From Agrobacterium larrymoorei (lineage in GTDB: Bacteria > Pseudomonadota > Alphaproteobacteria > Rhizobiales > Rhizobiaceae), in assembly GCF_005145045.1 (NCBI RefSeq), contig NZ_CP039692.1:310001-374000 (forward strand): a stretch of 64,000 nucleotides of DNA, written 5' to 3'. Below, in pieces: positions 25,767 to 36,928 of the stretch. Position 1 is the first letter of the stretch. Every line of letters starts with the position of its first letter. The notes under the pieces are model-generated. The model searched no databases and was not told the DNA's origin. It was given only the letters and a program-made list of their open reading frames with translations. The position numbers and the translations under genes are program-made.

Positions 25767-27038
25767 TTAACGTTCAGCCAGTGGCCGCAAGGAAATGCCG
25801 GGCGAAAAAGCCCCTGCCCTGACGGGCCTGCGAACGGGAAGAGACAGCTTTCCGGCGGCGTAGAAAAGAAGGAAGGAGCCAATCTGGTACGCGAAGATGA
25901 TATCGATTTCCACGAAGGAGCGCACCACGAACAGGGCGCAGAGTGCAAACAATATCAGGGCCTGCGGATCCTGATTGCGCGCCAGCACTGAGCGCAGATG
26001 TCCCAGCAGCGTGCCGTAAAGCACCATGGCGAGCAGGAAGAGGCCCACGAAGCCATTCTCCACCACCACCTCGATATAGGTGTTGTGAAAGTGGAAACCG
26101 CTGCGGCCCGTAATGAAGAAATCGTCCCACAGGCGTTCTGCATCGAAGAAGCCCGGCACCCAGAAGCCCTGATAGCCGACGCCGAAAATAGGCGCCCGCT
26201 TGGCGGCTTCGATGCCGTTCTGCCAGAGATAGGTACGGCCAGTCAGCGTCGTATCCTTGCCGAACACGCCAAGGATCGCGTCCAGCAGACCAAATTGCAG
26301 GGCGGCTACGATAAAAATGGCTCCGACACCGACGAGGGCAAAGAACAGCATTTTTCTGTTGCCCGGCGCCAGCAGCCAGAGCGGCAGGAAACCGACGACC
26401 ATGGCCACGACGGCAGCCGTGGTGATGACGGATGTTGCCGATTGGGAGGCAAGCAGGCTGTAAGCCGAAATCAGGCCAGTCACGCCCGCAATGGGAAGCC
26501 AGATGCCGCGCTGGCGCAAGACCAGAACGGATGCGGCGGCAAACAGCACGCCGAGAGAGGCATAAAAGCCCAGCTGGTTCTTGGAAGAGAACGCGCCCAC
26601 GAAGCTCGTCGTGCCATCCAGCGCATCGAAAAGATAAGTGCCGAACAACAGCGAATAGAGCAGAACGACGATGATGCCGAGCAGCGCGCCGCGTGTGAGC
26701 GTGGTTATGGAAATGACGCGCATGGCAATCAGCGCGCAGACGATATGCGTCATGTACTGGATAGACGCACGCATGGTAACGGACATGGCGTCCGACCAGA
26801 AGCTGGATAGCACGGCGAGTATGCCGAAAGCGAAAATCCAGAGATAGCGGACATAGTTGCCCAGCACCCGGCGGTAATCCACCAGCACCAGCGGAAACCA
26901 GACAGCGTAATAGGCAAGGACCGAGACCTGACCGAACTTCGATGAATAAGCGAAGACGAAGAACGACAGCGCAACTGCCGCCGTTCCGTAAAGCCCGTTT
27001 CTTTCAGGATCGATCAGTGCCGATTTCGCAATCCGCAT
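25767..27038 (-). CDS. exoQ: ExoQ-like exopolysaccharide polymerase (Wzy/O-antigen ligase family)
   Basis: 423 residues, a polytopic inner-membrane protein with about eleven hydrophobic segments and a large external loop in the C-terminal half that holds HFHNTYIEVVVENGFVGL, the typical Wzy_C/O-antigen ligase signature. It starts seven bases after exoF. In Sinorhizobium meliloti exoY, exoF and exoQ lie in this order, and ExoQ polymerises succinoglycan octasaccharide into high-molecular-weight polymer. The rest of an exo cluster is not in the window, so the exact polysaccharide is inferred. Confidence 0.85.
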   Translation of the reverse strand: MRIAKSALIDPERNGLYGTAAVALSFFVFAYSSKFGQVSVLAYYAVWFPLVLVDYRRVLGNYVRYLWIFAFGILAVLSSFWSDAMSVTMRASIQYMTHIVCALIAMRVISITTLTRGALLGIIVVLLYSLLFGTYLFDALDGTTSFVGAFSSKNQLGFYASLGVLFAAASVLVLRQRGIWLPIAGVTGLISAYSLLASQSATSVITTAAVVAMVVGFLPLWLLAPGNRKMLFFALVGVGAIFIVAALQFGLLDAILGVFGKDTTLTGRTYLWQNGIEAAKRAPIFGVGYQGFWVPGFFDAERLWDDFFITGRSGFHFHNTYIEVVVENGFVGLFLLAMVLYGTLLGHLRSVLARNQDPQALILFALCALFVVRSFVEIDIIFAYQIGSFLLFYAAGKLSLPVRRPVRAGAFSPGISLRPLAER

Positions 27039-27045
27039 GATTGCC

Positions 27046-28317
27046 TCACTGCATCAGCACTTCTGAGGAAACCTTCACCACGTCGCCCGGCAAGAGCGCG
27101 GTGTTCTCATCCACCTTCACTTCCTTGGACTGCCCATTGTCTTCACGCACCACAACGTAGGAAATCGAGGCGGATTTGCCGGATGGATCGAAGCGAAGCG
27201 CTTCTGCAGACTGGGCCAGTGCTTCGGACATGAGCTCGCGGCTGGTGGAAAGCTGAAGATTCAGCTTCTGCAATTCGGCCTGCGTATCCTGCAATTCCTT
27301 GGAGCGCTGGGCTTCCCAATCATTGCGCAGGTTGATCTCGTCCTGCTGTGCCTTGTTGATATCCTGCTTGGCGCGCAGCGCGTTGGTGTCGATATCCAGA
27401 AGCGTGGATTCCACCTCTGCCGCACGCTCTTCAGCAGAGATACGGCGCTGGGCCAAGGCAAGGCCCTGCTCGTTCAGACGATTGACCTTTTCACGGTCCT
27501 CGTTGGCAATTTCCAGCTGGCGCTGCTGTGTCTCGGATTTCTTCTTCAGGGACTCGACTTCCGACTCCAGAAGGTCCCGAAGGTCCTTAAGTGCTTTGAG
27601 CTGAAGCGTGTAACGCTCTGTGCGAGACTTCATCAAGGCGCTTTCGCTTTCCAGCAGTGCATCGATGTTGACGACCTTTTCCATTTCGGGCGTCTTCTTG
27701 ATGTCCTCAGCACCGACCACTTCCGCCTGAAGGCGGGCCTGGCGGGCCAGCAGACGTCCGCGCTGGTCATCATAAACGGCAGCATCGCCACGCGCATTGA
27801 TGAAATCCTTGGCAAAACGCTGACCGGCATCCGAACGTCGCAGGCCGCCAGCAAGGCTCACAGCCTTCAGCACGGTCATGTTCGGCGCATAAGGATATTC
27901 ACCCGGCGTCTGCACATCGCCCGTCAGGAAGACAGGGCGGAACTGCGCAACCTCGACGGAGGCGGACGGCAGATTGCGAAGAGCAAACTTGCTCTGAAGC
28001 TGCGCGCCGATCTGCTCTCCCACTTCGCCCGCCGTCTTTCCGGCAACATCCAGCTGACCGATGAAGGGCAACGACAAGGTGCCGGAGGGGCCGACCGAGT
28101 AATCACCGTTGATCACATCCCAGTTGCGGATCGTGCCATCGGCGGGCTGCCATTCGGCAACGCGAATGCGCAGCTTGTCGGCAGTGCCTAGACGATACTG
28201 CGCGTCCTGCGCCAGCGCCTGAAGCGGAGCCGTAAGGGCAAGAGCCGTGGCAACAGCCAAGGCAGGAACTTTGCGCCACAAATTGTTAGGGGAAAAATCG
28301 GCGGCGATGCCAACCAT
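27046..28317 (-). CDS. exoF: ExoF-like polysaccharide export protein (Wza family)
   Basis: 423 residues from the ATG at 28317, which has a GGAG site; upstream in-frame sequence is not needed and S. meliloti ExoF has almost the same length. A signal peptide ends near ALAQD. A polysaccharide-export beta domain follows (YRLGTADKLRIRVAEW and DYSVGPSGTLSLPFIGQLDVAG), then an SLBB-like part (VFLTGDVQTPGEYPY). After this comes a long coiled coil (about residues 200-360) and a final SLBB-type segment with LLPGDVVKVS. It is periplasmic or outer-membrane associated and acts in polymer export. Confidence 0.88.
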   Translation of the reverse strand: MVGIAADFSPNNLWRKVPALAVATALALTAPLQALAQDAQYRLGTADKLRIRVAEWQPADGTIRNWDVINGDYSVGPSGTLSLPFIGQLDVAGKTAGEVGEQIGAQLQSKFALRNLPSASVEVAQFRPVFLTGDVQTPGEYPYAPNMTVLKAVSLAGGLRRSDAGQRFAKDFINARGDAAVYDDQRGRLLARQARLQAEVVGAEDIKKTPEMEKVVNIDALLESESALMKSRTERYTLQLKALKDLRDLLESEVESLKKKSETQQRQLEIANEDREKVNRLNEQGLALAQRRISAEERAAEVESTLLDIDTNALRAKQDINKAQQDEINLRNDWEAQRSKELQDTQAELQKLNLQLSTSRELMSEALAQSAEALRFDPSGKSASISYVVVREDNGQSKEVKVDENTALLPGDVVKVSSEVLMQ

Positions 28318-28335
28318 ATGAAACTCCGTTTTTAT

Positions 28336-28384
28336 GGCTGTGAAAAACAGCCTGTTTGCGACCGGACTTGATCCGGTCGCAAAC
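28336..28384 (-). terminator. Tandem hairpins in the exoY-exoF gap
   Basis: GTTTGCGACCGGA (28354-28366) pairs perfectly over 13 bases with 28372-28384 around a 5-base loop. Next, GGCTGT (28336-28341) pairs with ACAGCC (28347-28352). Both are read in the exoY-to-exoF transcript about 20-65 bases before exoF. The first has no clean T run directly behind it, so message stabilisation or attenuation is more likely than full termination. Confidence 0.6.
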
Positions 28385-28440
28385 GCCGCTTGGGACGGCG
28401 TCAAATATTCCGCGTAGAAACGCTGAAAGCCTGTTTTGGT

Positions 28441-29121
28441 TCAATAGCTGCCGCGAGACATGCAGACGGCAGGCACGGTCTTCACGATGATGGAGATGTC
28501 TTTCATCATCGACCAGTTCTGAACATAGTGCGTGTCGAAATCGACGCGGGCCTTGTAGGACACGTCATTACGACCGCTGATCTGCCACAGGCCGGTCAGG
28601 CCAGGGCGAGTGCTCAGGTAATACTGAGCGGCATTTTCATAGTAGTTCAGTTCCTCATCCACAACGGGGCGAGGACCAACCACACTCATTTCACCACGAA
28701 TGATATTAATGAGCTGCGGCAGTTCATCAAGGCTGAGCTTGCGAAGCACACTGCCGACAGCCGTGACACGAGGGTCACTCTTCAGCTTGCGCGTTGCACG
28801 CCATTCATCGGCAGCTTCCGGGTCGGAAGCCAGATACTGCTTAAGCACCTCATCGCCATTCATGACCATCGTACGGAATTTCAGGCAATGAAATGTACGG
28901 CCATTATAGCCAATGCGGCGATGGCCATAAAAGGCCGGTCCCTTATCAGACAATTTGACGAGGGCCATAATCATCAAAAAAATCGGGCTAAGCACGAGGA
29001 GCGCAAGCACAGCCGACGTTACGTCGAAACTGCGTTTTGCGATGCCTCCAATCGGAAAGCTCACATCAAACTCTTCAGAGCCACTAAGCGGCGAAACAGC
29101 CGATCGAGTCGCGGACTTCAT
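28441..29121 (-). CDS. exoY: ExoY-like undecaprenyl-phosphate galactosephosphotransferase
   Basis: 226 residues from the ATG at 29121 (GGAG site), the same length and N-terminus (MKSATRSA) as S. meliloti ExoY. One membrane segment (about residues 34-55) is followed by the cytoplasmic bacterial sugar transferase domain: GHRRIGYNGRTFHCLKFRTM, LRKLSLDELPQLINIIRGEM, VGPRP and LTGLWQISGRND. It transfers galactose-1-phosphate to the lipid carrier, the first step of succinoglycan synthesis. A control region of about 800 bases lies upstream. Confidence 0.93.
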   Translation of the reverse strand: MKSATRSAVSPLSGSEEFDVSFPIGGIAKRSFDVTSAVLALLVLSPIFLMIMALVKLSDKGPAFYGHRRIGYNGRTFHCLKFRTMVMNGDEVLKQYLASDPEAADEWRATRKLKSDPRVTAVGSVLRKLSLDELPQLINIIRGEMSVVGPRPVVDEELNYYENAAQYYLSTRPGLTGLWQISGRNDVSYKARVDFDTHYVQNWSMMKDISIIVKTVPAVCMSRGSY

Positions 29122-29941
29122 AGAGAGGACTCCATTTATGTTTTGCGATAGGTCGGTACCCGTTGGGCGCGTCATTCCGGCTATCATGAGATACCAAGTC
29201 TGTGGTCGGAATTTGGTGCTTTTGAATTTTTTGTGAGGCAGCGTTATCGGGCGTCGCCTTTATCGCTCAACCCAAATTCTCACAAAAGCTTTCGATCCAA
29301 TATTGGGAGGCGCATAAAAAAGAAACAAACCGACAGATAGCCATGCGCGTTTCGCATGGGTAGCCATATCAGTGTATTCGCAGATGAAGTATAGTTGGCA
29401 TATTCTTATGGTGTGCTTTTAATTCATAAGATCGAGACGCAAACAGGGCGTGATATACACTATAAATAAGCGATAATTCTTTTTGTGCACCGCAACAAAT
29501 TTGTGGCGGCGCACATACAAAAAGTTAAAAAGTGGAATGAAATTTGTGGAGAAAAATTAATCTTGAGCCAATAATTGAGGGGAAAGGGCAGTGAAACTGG
29601 CTCAAAGGTGGCCCAAATAAGGCAAGAATGTGGCAAATCGATCTGATTCCCGTTCTGCCGCTTCAAAGCCCGACGCTTCTGACCCTCCCCCGAAGGCCTG
29701 TATACGCTCTACAAAAAAGCATTGATGAATATCTGCAGGCAGAATTTGCCCAATTTTGTAGACTTCTGCACGATATACTTCCATCCGGCTAAGAATTAGC
29801 ATTTGGTAAATAACCGCCAAAACAGCACCCGCTCGCCCGTAATAAGGCTTCCAGCCATGCACCTGTCCGGGCGAAAACGCCAAAAAAAGACCGGCACGTC
29901 ATGCGACGCACCGGCCTCTGTTCGTTCAATTGTCGAGTGGA
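29122..29941. other. Long AT-rich control region upstream of exoY
   Basis: About 820 bases with no convincing gene. The part 29220-29600 is very AT-rich. A hairpin at 29480-29524 pairs TTTTTGTGC-CCGC with GCGG-GCAC-ACAAAAA and has T/A runs on both sides, so it could terminate transcription in either direction. I looked for an exoX/syrA-like repressor gene, which lies upstream of exoY in S. meliloti. An open frame at 29602-29883 (minus) has one short hydrophobic stretch but does not resemble that family well enough to call. Confidence 0.5.
29882..29918 (-). terminator. Rho-independent terminator behind the PfpI-type gene
   Basis: On the minus strand GGCCGGTGCGTC and GACGTGCCGGTC pair with two wobbles and one mismatch and are followed directly by seven T. 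It lies 24 bases beyond the stop of the leftward gene. Confidence 0.75.
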
Positions 29942-30502
29942 TCAGGCAGCCTGACGCTCGTGGCGACCTTCTTCTACTTCCTCAACAATCTTCGCGACGA
30001 AGGCTTCCAGATCATCCGGGTTACGCGATGTAACGATGCCCTTATCGCAAACGACCTTCTCATCCTTCCAGATGCCACCGGCGTTTTTCACGTCGGTCTT
30101 GATCGAGCCGTAGGACGTTACTTCGCGACCGCGGACCGCATCGGCCTCGACCAGAAGCCATGGAGCATGACAGATTGCGGCGACGATCTTGCCGGATTTG
30201 ACGAATTCCTTGACGACGCGCATTGCCTCTTCATCGGTTCTCAGCACATCCGGGTTGATCTGGCCGCCGGGAAGCACCAGCGCATCGAAATCTTCGATCC
30301 GCACATCCTTGGCCAAAAGATCGACCTTGATCGAGTCGCCCCAGTTCTTTTCGTCCCAGCTCTTGATCTCTCCATCCTTGATGGAAGCGATCTTTACGTC
30401 CGCGCCTTTACGCTTCAGCTCATCATAAGGAACACGAAGTTCGGAGCGTTCATAACCGTCTGTCGCAAGAATAACGATTTTTGCAGAGTTGATAGCCGTC
30501 AT
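29942..30502 (-). CDS. PfpI/DJ-1 family protein (YhbO-like)
   Basis: 186 residues, starting after AAGGAGACAGCT. It has the class I glutamine-amidotransferase-like fold of the PfpI branch: KIVILATDGYERSEL at the start, FDALVLPGGQINPD, and the nucleophile Cys in GKIVAAICHAPWLLVEAD, followed by TSYGSIKTDVKNAGGIW. Family members are linked to stress survival and to protein or nucleotide deglycation, or act as peptidases in archaea. It is preceded by a 73-codon gene in the same direction and is probably in one operon with it. Confidence 0.92.
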   Translation of the reverse strand: MTAINSAKIVILATDGYERSELRVPYDELKRKGADVKIASIKDGEIKSWDEKNWGDSIKVDLLAKDVRIEDFDALVLPGGQINPDVLRTDEEAMRVVKEFVKSGKIVAAICHAPWLLVEADAVRGREVTSYGSIKTDVKNAGGIWKDEKVVCDKGIVTSRNPDDLEAFVAKIVEEVEEGRHERQAA

Positions 30503-30547
30503 AGCTGTCTCCTTTCATGGGTGGGATTGATTGAAGATGGGAGGTAA

Positions 30548-30769
30548 TCAGGCTTGCTGGTCGGAGTTTACGGAAGGCAGAAAGAACTCGACGTCCTCCC
30601 GTTTTTCCTTGTCCAGCGTCGCGATATGTTCCTGCCAGAAACTTTCCGCCTCTTGCGGTTCGTTGTCGTACTGGCGGACAAAAGTCTTGTTGTCATCGAT
30701 CATGACCTGGCGGGTACCGCCGAGGAGCATGTATTCTTCCGCAAGCTTCCGCGTTTCGGTCTTTTCCAT
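30548..30769 (-). CDS. Small conserved-looking acidic protein, 73 residues
   Basis: The start at 30769 has a perfect AAGGAGG site; the longer in-frame opening to 30997 overlaps pcaB and lacks such a site. The product is soluble, acidic and probably helical, with no Cys and no known motif: it starts MEKTETRKLAEEYMLLGG and contains QEAESFWQEHIATLDKEKRED. It lies 45 bases before the PfpI-type gene. I do not recognise its function; a stress-linked role comes only from its neighbour. Confidence 0.75.
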   Translation of the reverse strand: MEKTETRKLAEEYMLLGGTRQVMIDDNKTFVRQYDNEPQEAESFWQEHIATLDKEKREDVEFFLPSVNSDQQA

Positions 30770-30977
30770 GTCCAAACCTCCTTGGCAGGTGTGAGGCGGA
30801 GGCGGCCGGATGGATAAGAAGCTCGTCTGCCACTTCGTTGGCCATCGGGAGAAAACGGAAAAATCCCGATGTTCTTCAGCACCATCGCGTCCGTTTGACA
30901 CGGCGCGTCTCCTGCCAACCCAACGAGGTCGGATGGCAATGGTTCCTGAAAAATTAAGGGGAGATGAACGGGAACAA

Positions 30978-32030
30978 TCAGCGCCCAAGCGCTTCAATCT
31001 GCCCCATAAGCCGTTTCGCGGTTAGAAGGGAAACACCCGTCGCCATGATCATTTGCGGCAAGATCAGCCATTCCAGCATCCATGCCGCACCTGAGCGCTC
31101 CTGCTCATGAACCATGGAATTGTGAAGGGCGGAAAGCTGGGTTGCGTTGAAGCGGGCAAGCGTGACCAGCGTTTCGGCAGCCACAGGATTTTGCTTGTGC
31201 GGCATGGCGGAAGACCCACCACCGCCGGACATGCGGATATCGTCGCCAATCTCAGCCAGCAACGCGATGTCCTGACCGAATTTGCCGAGCGTCCCCGTAA
31301 TCATCGAAACCAGATTGCCAATCTCCGCCAGATAATCCCTCTGGCTTTGCCATTGCGGCGTATCGGAGAGACCTAGTTTTTCAGCGAGCTTCGCTCTGAC
31401 CGAAGCACCCTTGTCACCCAGTTTTTCCAAGGTGCCAGCGGCCCCGCCGAATTGGAGTGGGAATCCATGCTGTTCCAGCTGCTCCAATCGCTGTTGATGC
31501 CGCTTGATGGGCAGAAGCCAACTGTCGATACGTTCGCCTGCCTTGATCGGGATCGCGGCTTGCATTCTGGTATAGCCCATCATCGACCTGGCAGCATCTC
31601 GTGCCTTTAACTGCTCAAGCAACTGGATGATCTGCGTGGTACGGGATTTGAGAAGCCCCATTGCACTCTTCAGCCGCAGTATGAGGCTGGTGTCGATGAC
31701 ATCCTGGCTCGTTGCGCCGAAGTGAACTTTCGCCGCAGCCTCTCCCGTCACCGCAGCGCGCAATTGCCGAACCAGTTCCGGCACAATCACGCCGTCTTTA
31801 GCCACACCATCCCGAAGCGCGGAATGATCAAGCACGGCATTTTCAATGCCGCTCCTGATCGCACCCGCCGCCTCCCCCGTAATCACCCCTAATGCCGCTT
31901 CCGCTTCAGCCAGAGCGATTTCAAAGCGCAGCATGGCTTCGATATCCGCTTCGGCTGAAAAAAGGGCGGCCAGCTCTTCATCGCCAAAAAGGCCGCTCAG
32001 ATAGGGATGCTGAAAAGGGGTGATGCTCAT
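30978..32030 (-). CDS. pcaB: 3-carboxy-cis,cis-muconate cycloisomerase
   Basis: 350 residues from the ATG at 32030, eight bases behind pcaG. It belongs to the fumarase/aspartase superfamily, with the signature GGSSAMPHKQNP near residue 275 and the earlier segment HFGATSQDVIDTSL. In the protocatechuate branch it turns beta-carboxy-cis,cis-muconate into gamma-carboxymuconolactone. It is the last gene of pcaD-C-H-G-B. The C-terminus is shorter than in many PcaB proteins (about 450 residues in Pseudomonas), as is usual in rhizobia. Confidence 0.94.
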   Translation of the reverse strand: MSITPFQHPYLSGLFGDEELAALFSAEADIEAMLRFEIALAEAEAALGVITGEAAGAIRSGIENAVLDHSALRDGVAKDGVIVPELVRQLRAAVTGEAAAKVHFGATSQDVIDTSLILRLKSAMGLLKSRTTQIIQLLEQLKARDAARSMMGYTRMQAAIPIKAGERIDSWLLPIKRHQQRLEQLEQHGFPLQFGGAAGTLEKLGDKGASVRAKLAEKLGLSDTPQWQSQRDYLAEIGNLVSMITGTLGKFGQDIALLAEIGDDIRMSGGGGSSAMPHKQNPVAAETLVTLARFNATQLSALHNSMVHEQERSGAAWMLEWLILPQMIMATGVSLLTAKRLMGQIEALGR

Positions 32031-32038
32031 GGATGCTC

Positions 32039-32659
32039 TCAAATATCGAAAAAGACCGTTTCGTTCTCACCTTGCAGGTGAATATCGAAACGATAATTGC
32101 TCCCCTCTTCCTTGGTCGCGATCAGTGTTGCCAGCCGAACCTTGTGTTCCACCCGCGCGAGGATGGGATCGGTTGCATTGGCATCCTGCTCTTCAGGAAA
32201 ATACATGCGGGTATGGAGCCCGATATTGATGCCGCGCGCAACGATCCAGAAGGTGACGTGTGGCGCCATCAAGACACCCGCCTTGAACGGAACCTTGCCG
32301 GGCTTGATGGTGTGGAACACGAATTCGCCCGTATCCATATCTCCCGGCGAACGGCCCCAGCCGAAGAATTTGGGATCGGCATCACCTCGCGTTTCGCTCG
32401 GGCTATTATAAAGCCCCTCCGCATCCGCCTGCCAGATTTCAACGAGAGCATCCTTCAACGCGTTGCCGCCGCCGTCGTAAACCGTGCCACGAATGGTGAT
32501 CTTCTCACCCTTCACGCCCTCTTCATAAAGTGCGCCGGAACCGAGATCTTCCGCAAAGACGCCGTGGATACCGACGAAATTGGGTGTGCAGCCGATGTGG
32601 ACGTAAGGACCAGCGGTCTGAGACGCGCTTTCCTTCAGGTAATCGAGCGATTGGGACAT
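32039..32659 (-). CDS. pcaG: Protocatechuate 3,4-dioxygenase alpha subunit
   Basis: 206 residues of the intradiol dioxygenase family: QTAGPYVHIG at the start, the beta-sandwich segment ALVEIWQADAEGLYNSPSE, and HVTFWIVARGINIGLHTRMYF. The alpha subunit lacks the iron ligands and builds the active-site wall together with PcaH. It lies one base behind pcaH. The enzyme opens protocatechuate between the two hydroxyls to beta-carboxymuconate. Confidence 0.96.
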   Translation of the reverse strand: MSQSLDYLKESASQTAGPYVHIGCTPNFVGIHGVFAEDLGSGALYEEGVKGEKITIRGTVYDGGGNALKDALVEIWQADAEGLYNSPSETRGDADPKFFGWGRSPGDMDTGEFVFHTIKPGKVPFKAGVLMAPHVTFWIVARGINIGLHTRMYFPEEQDANATDPILARVEHKVRLATLIATKEEGSNYRFDIHLQGENETVFFDI

Positions 32660-32660
32660 A

Positions 32661-33401
32661 TCAGTTCCCCTCCATGCGGTTCTCGAACAGGGTGGAGCGA
32701 CGACCGCGCAGAACGATATCGAATTTGTAGGCGCGCATATCCATCGGAATGGTCGAGTTCATGTCGAGAGCAGCGACGAGACGCTCGATGGCACCCTTGT
32801 CTGGAATGGTTTTGACGATGGGACACATCCAGATCATCGGATCGCCCTCGAAATACATCTGCGTAATCAGCCGCTGCGAAAAGCCGTGGCCGAAAACCGA
32901 GAAATGAATATGCGCGGGCCGCCAGTCATTGACGCCATTCGGCCAGGGATAGGCGCCCGGCTGGATGGTCTTGAACCAGTAATAGCCGTTCTCATCCGTA
33001 ATGGTGCGCCCCACCCCGCCGAAATTCGGATCGACTGCCGCGAGATAGGTTTCCTTCTTGTGGCGATACCGACCACCGGCATTCGCCTGCCAGAATTCCA
33101 CCAGCGCCCCTTCCACTCCCTTTCCGCGCTCATCCAGCACCCGCCCGTGTACGAGGATGCGTGGGCCGATGGGCATTTCGCCGGGCCGCGCATAATTGAG
33201 GATGAGATCGTTATCGAGCGGGTTCAACATGCCGTGCCCGAAGACCGGGCCGGTAATCTCGCTCTTCGTTCCTTCCAGCGAAATCAATGCCCGCTGCGGT
33301 GAACGCAGAACCGACGTCTTGTAGCCGGGCGCAAAAGCCGGCGGATGAATGCTGCGATCTCTGGCAAAAAAGGGACCGGTTTCGGGCGGCTTGTTCGTCA
33401 T
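32661..33401 (-). CDS. pcaH: Protocatechuate 3,4-dioxygenase beta subunit
   Basis: 246 residues. All four Fe(III) ligands expected for the intradiol family are visible: Tyr112 (GGRYRHK), Tyr151 (GAYPWPNG), His164 and His166 (AHIHFSVFG). [16 protein letters not shown] and DPNFGGVGR are characteristic of the beta chain. It overlaps pcaC by four bases and is one base ahead of pcaG, so subunits are made in step. Expression should follow PcaQ. Confidence 0.97.
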   Translation of the reverse strand: MTNKPPETGPFFARDRSIHPPAFAPGYKTSVLRSPQRALISLEGTKSEITGPVFGHGMLNPLDNDLILNYARPGEMPIGPRILVHGRVLDERGKGVEGALVEFWQANAGGRYRHKKETYLAAVDPNFGGVGRTITDENGYYWFKTIQPGAYPWPNGVNDWRPAHIHFSVFGHGFSQRLITQMYFEGDPMIWMCPIVKTIPDKGAIERLVAALDMNSTIPMDMRAYKFDIVLRGRRSTLFENRMEGN

Positions 33402-33817
33402 TTCTTCTCCTCCTCAGGCGAATGAGCGGTGCGCATTTCTGCAAGCGCGCTTTTCGCAATCTTGAATGCGTGGTTCGCAGCAGGCACCCCGGCATAAATT
33501 GCAACATGCATCAGTGCTTCGCGAATGTCTTCCTCCGTGGCGCCCGTATTGGCCGTCGCGCGCACATGCATGGCCACCTCTTCATCATGGCCGAGTGCGG
33601 CCAGCAGCGCGATGGTGACCATGGAACGCTCCCGCTTGGTCCATTGCGAGCCAGACCAGACCGTGCCCCATGCGGATTCGGTGATGAGGCGCTGAAACGG
33701 CTGATCGAATGGCGTGGAGGCCGCCTGGGCGCGATCCACATGGGCATTGCCCAAAACCTCACGGCGCGTCCTCATGCCGGTTTCGAAGCGATCCATCTTC
33801 TGGTTTTCATCAGCCAA
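33398..33817 (-). CDS. pcaC: 4-carboxymuconolactone decarboxylase
   Basis: 139 residues, the typical size for a stand-alone PcaC. It shows the CMD-family helices: [13 protein letters not shown], the segment [25 protein letters not shown], and [35 protein letters not shown] with its conserved Glu/His. It forms beta-ketoadipate enol-lactone from gamma-carboxymuconolactone. Its start overlaps pcaD by eight bases. Confidence 0.96.
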   Translation of the reverse strand: MADENQKMDRFETGMRTRREVLGNAHVDRAQAASTPFDQPFQRLITESAWGTVWSGSQWTKRERSMVTIALLAALGHDEEVAMHVRATANTGATEEDIREALMHVAIYAGVPAANHAFKIAKSALAEMRTAHSPEEEKK

Positions 33818-34616
33818 GGCTAGACCCCTCCGGCAAGGTTTTCAGGAAAGAGCGAACGGTTGCCGCATAGGCTTCGGGCTGCTCCAGACAGGGAATGTGG
33901 CCACAGGCTTCCACGATTGCGAACTGGCTGTTCGGGATGAGTGCCGCAAGTTCACGGACAAGATCGGGCGGTGTGGATCCATCACCATCGCCTGCGACAC
34001 AAAGCGTCGGCACGGCGATTCGGCCAGCCGCTCCGGTGAAATCCGCATCTCGAATGGCTGCACAGGTTGCCGCATAGCCACGCGCATCCTGCCGCGCCAA
34101 CATGGTTCGGGCACCAGCATAAAGAAGATTATCCGGTGTGCGGAAGGCCGGTGTGAACCAGCGCTCCATGACGGGCTCAATTAACGGCGCGAGACCTTCG
34201 CGCTCGATCTTGCCGATCCGCTCGTTCCACATGTCGGCTGAGCCGATCTTGTGAGCCGTGTTGCTGAGAACAAGCGCTCGAACCAAATCCCGCCGCTTCG
34301 CATAAAGGCTCTGCGCAATAAGCCCACCGACCGACAGGCCCCAGATGATGGCGTGCCGAACGGAAAGATGATCCAGCAATGCCGCCAGATCATCGGCATG
34401 GGCTTCTATAGTATGAGTGGTTCCGACCTCCGACAGCCCATGCCCGCGCTTGTCGTGAAGCACATATGCATAGTCATCACCCAGCGCCTGCATCACAAAC
34501 TCCCAGATACGGAAATCCGTACCCAGTGAATTGATGAAGACAATGACGGGCTTGTCGCTGTCGAGACCGATGGCGCGGTAATGAATGGTGCAGTTGCCTA
34601 CTGGCAGAAATTGCAT
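33810..34616 (-). CDS. pcaD: Beta-ketoadipate enol-lactone hydrolase
   Basis: 268 residues from the ATG at 34616, which has a GCAGGAGGAA site; the in-frame codons upstream lie in the promoter. It is an alpha/beta hydrolase with the nucleophile Ser in GLSVGGLIAQ, the oxyanion region INSLGTDFRIWE, Asp in the VAGDGDGSTPP strand and His in CGHIPCLEQP. It hydrolyses the enol-lactone to beta-ketoadipate. It is the first gene of the pcaDCHGB operon, divergent from its activator gene pcaQ. Confidence 0.96.
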   Translation of the reverse strand: MQFLPVGNCTIHYRAIGLDSDKPVIVFINSLGTDFRIWEFVMQALGDDYAYVLHDKRGHGLSEVGTTHTIEAHADDLAALLDHLSVRHAIIWGLSVGGLIAQSLYAKRRDLVRALVLSNTAHKIGSADMWNERIGKIEREGLAPLIEPVMERWFTPAFRTPDNLLYAGARTMLARQDARGYAATCAAIRDADFTGAAGRIAVPTLCVAGDGDGSTPPDLVRELAALIPNSQFAIVEACGHIPCLEQPEAYAATVRSFLKTLPEGSSLG

Positions 34617-34688
34617 GTGGGAATTCCTCCTGCAAATGATATTGCCCAAACGGAATGGTTAAGTAAAATAAGAAAATATGCTGATCAT

Positions 34689-34704
34689 ATAACTTATGGA
34701 TTAT
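34689..34704. promoter_or_regulatory. Candidate PcaQ binding site
   Basis: ATAACT-TATG-GATTAT lies in the pcaD-pcaQ gap, 73 bases from the pcaD start and 8 bases before pcaQ. It resembles the ATAACC-N4-GGTTAA type of element reported for PcaQ in S. meliloti, with a few changes, and has the T-N11-A character of LysR sites. The position fits activation of pcaD and self-repression of pcaQ. Confidence 0.5.
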
Positions 34705-34711
34705 GCTTTAG

Positions 34712-36894
<2,183 letters not shown>

Positions 36895-36928
36895 CTATCC
36901 GAACATCGGAAGAACCAAGGGTTTTCGG

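Noticed and set aside
29602..29883. Possible exoX/syrA-like repressor gene upstream of exoY
   Set aside because: The position is suggestive, but the 93-codon product has only one short hydrophobic stretch and does not show the two-helix pattern I expect; no good ribosome binding site.
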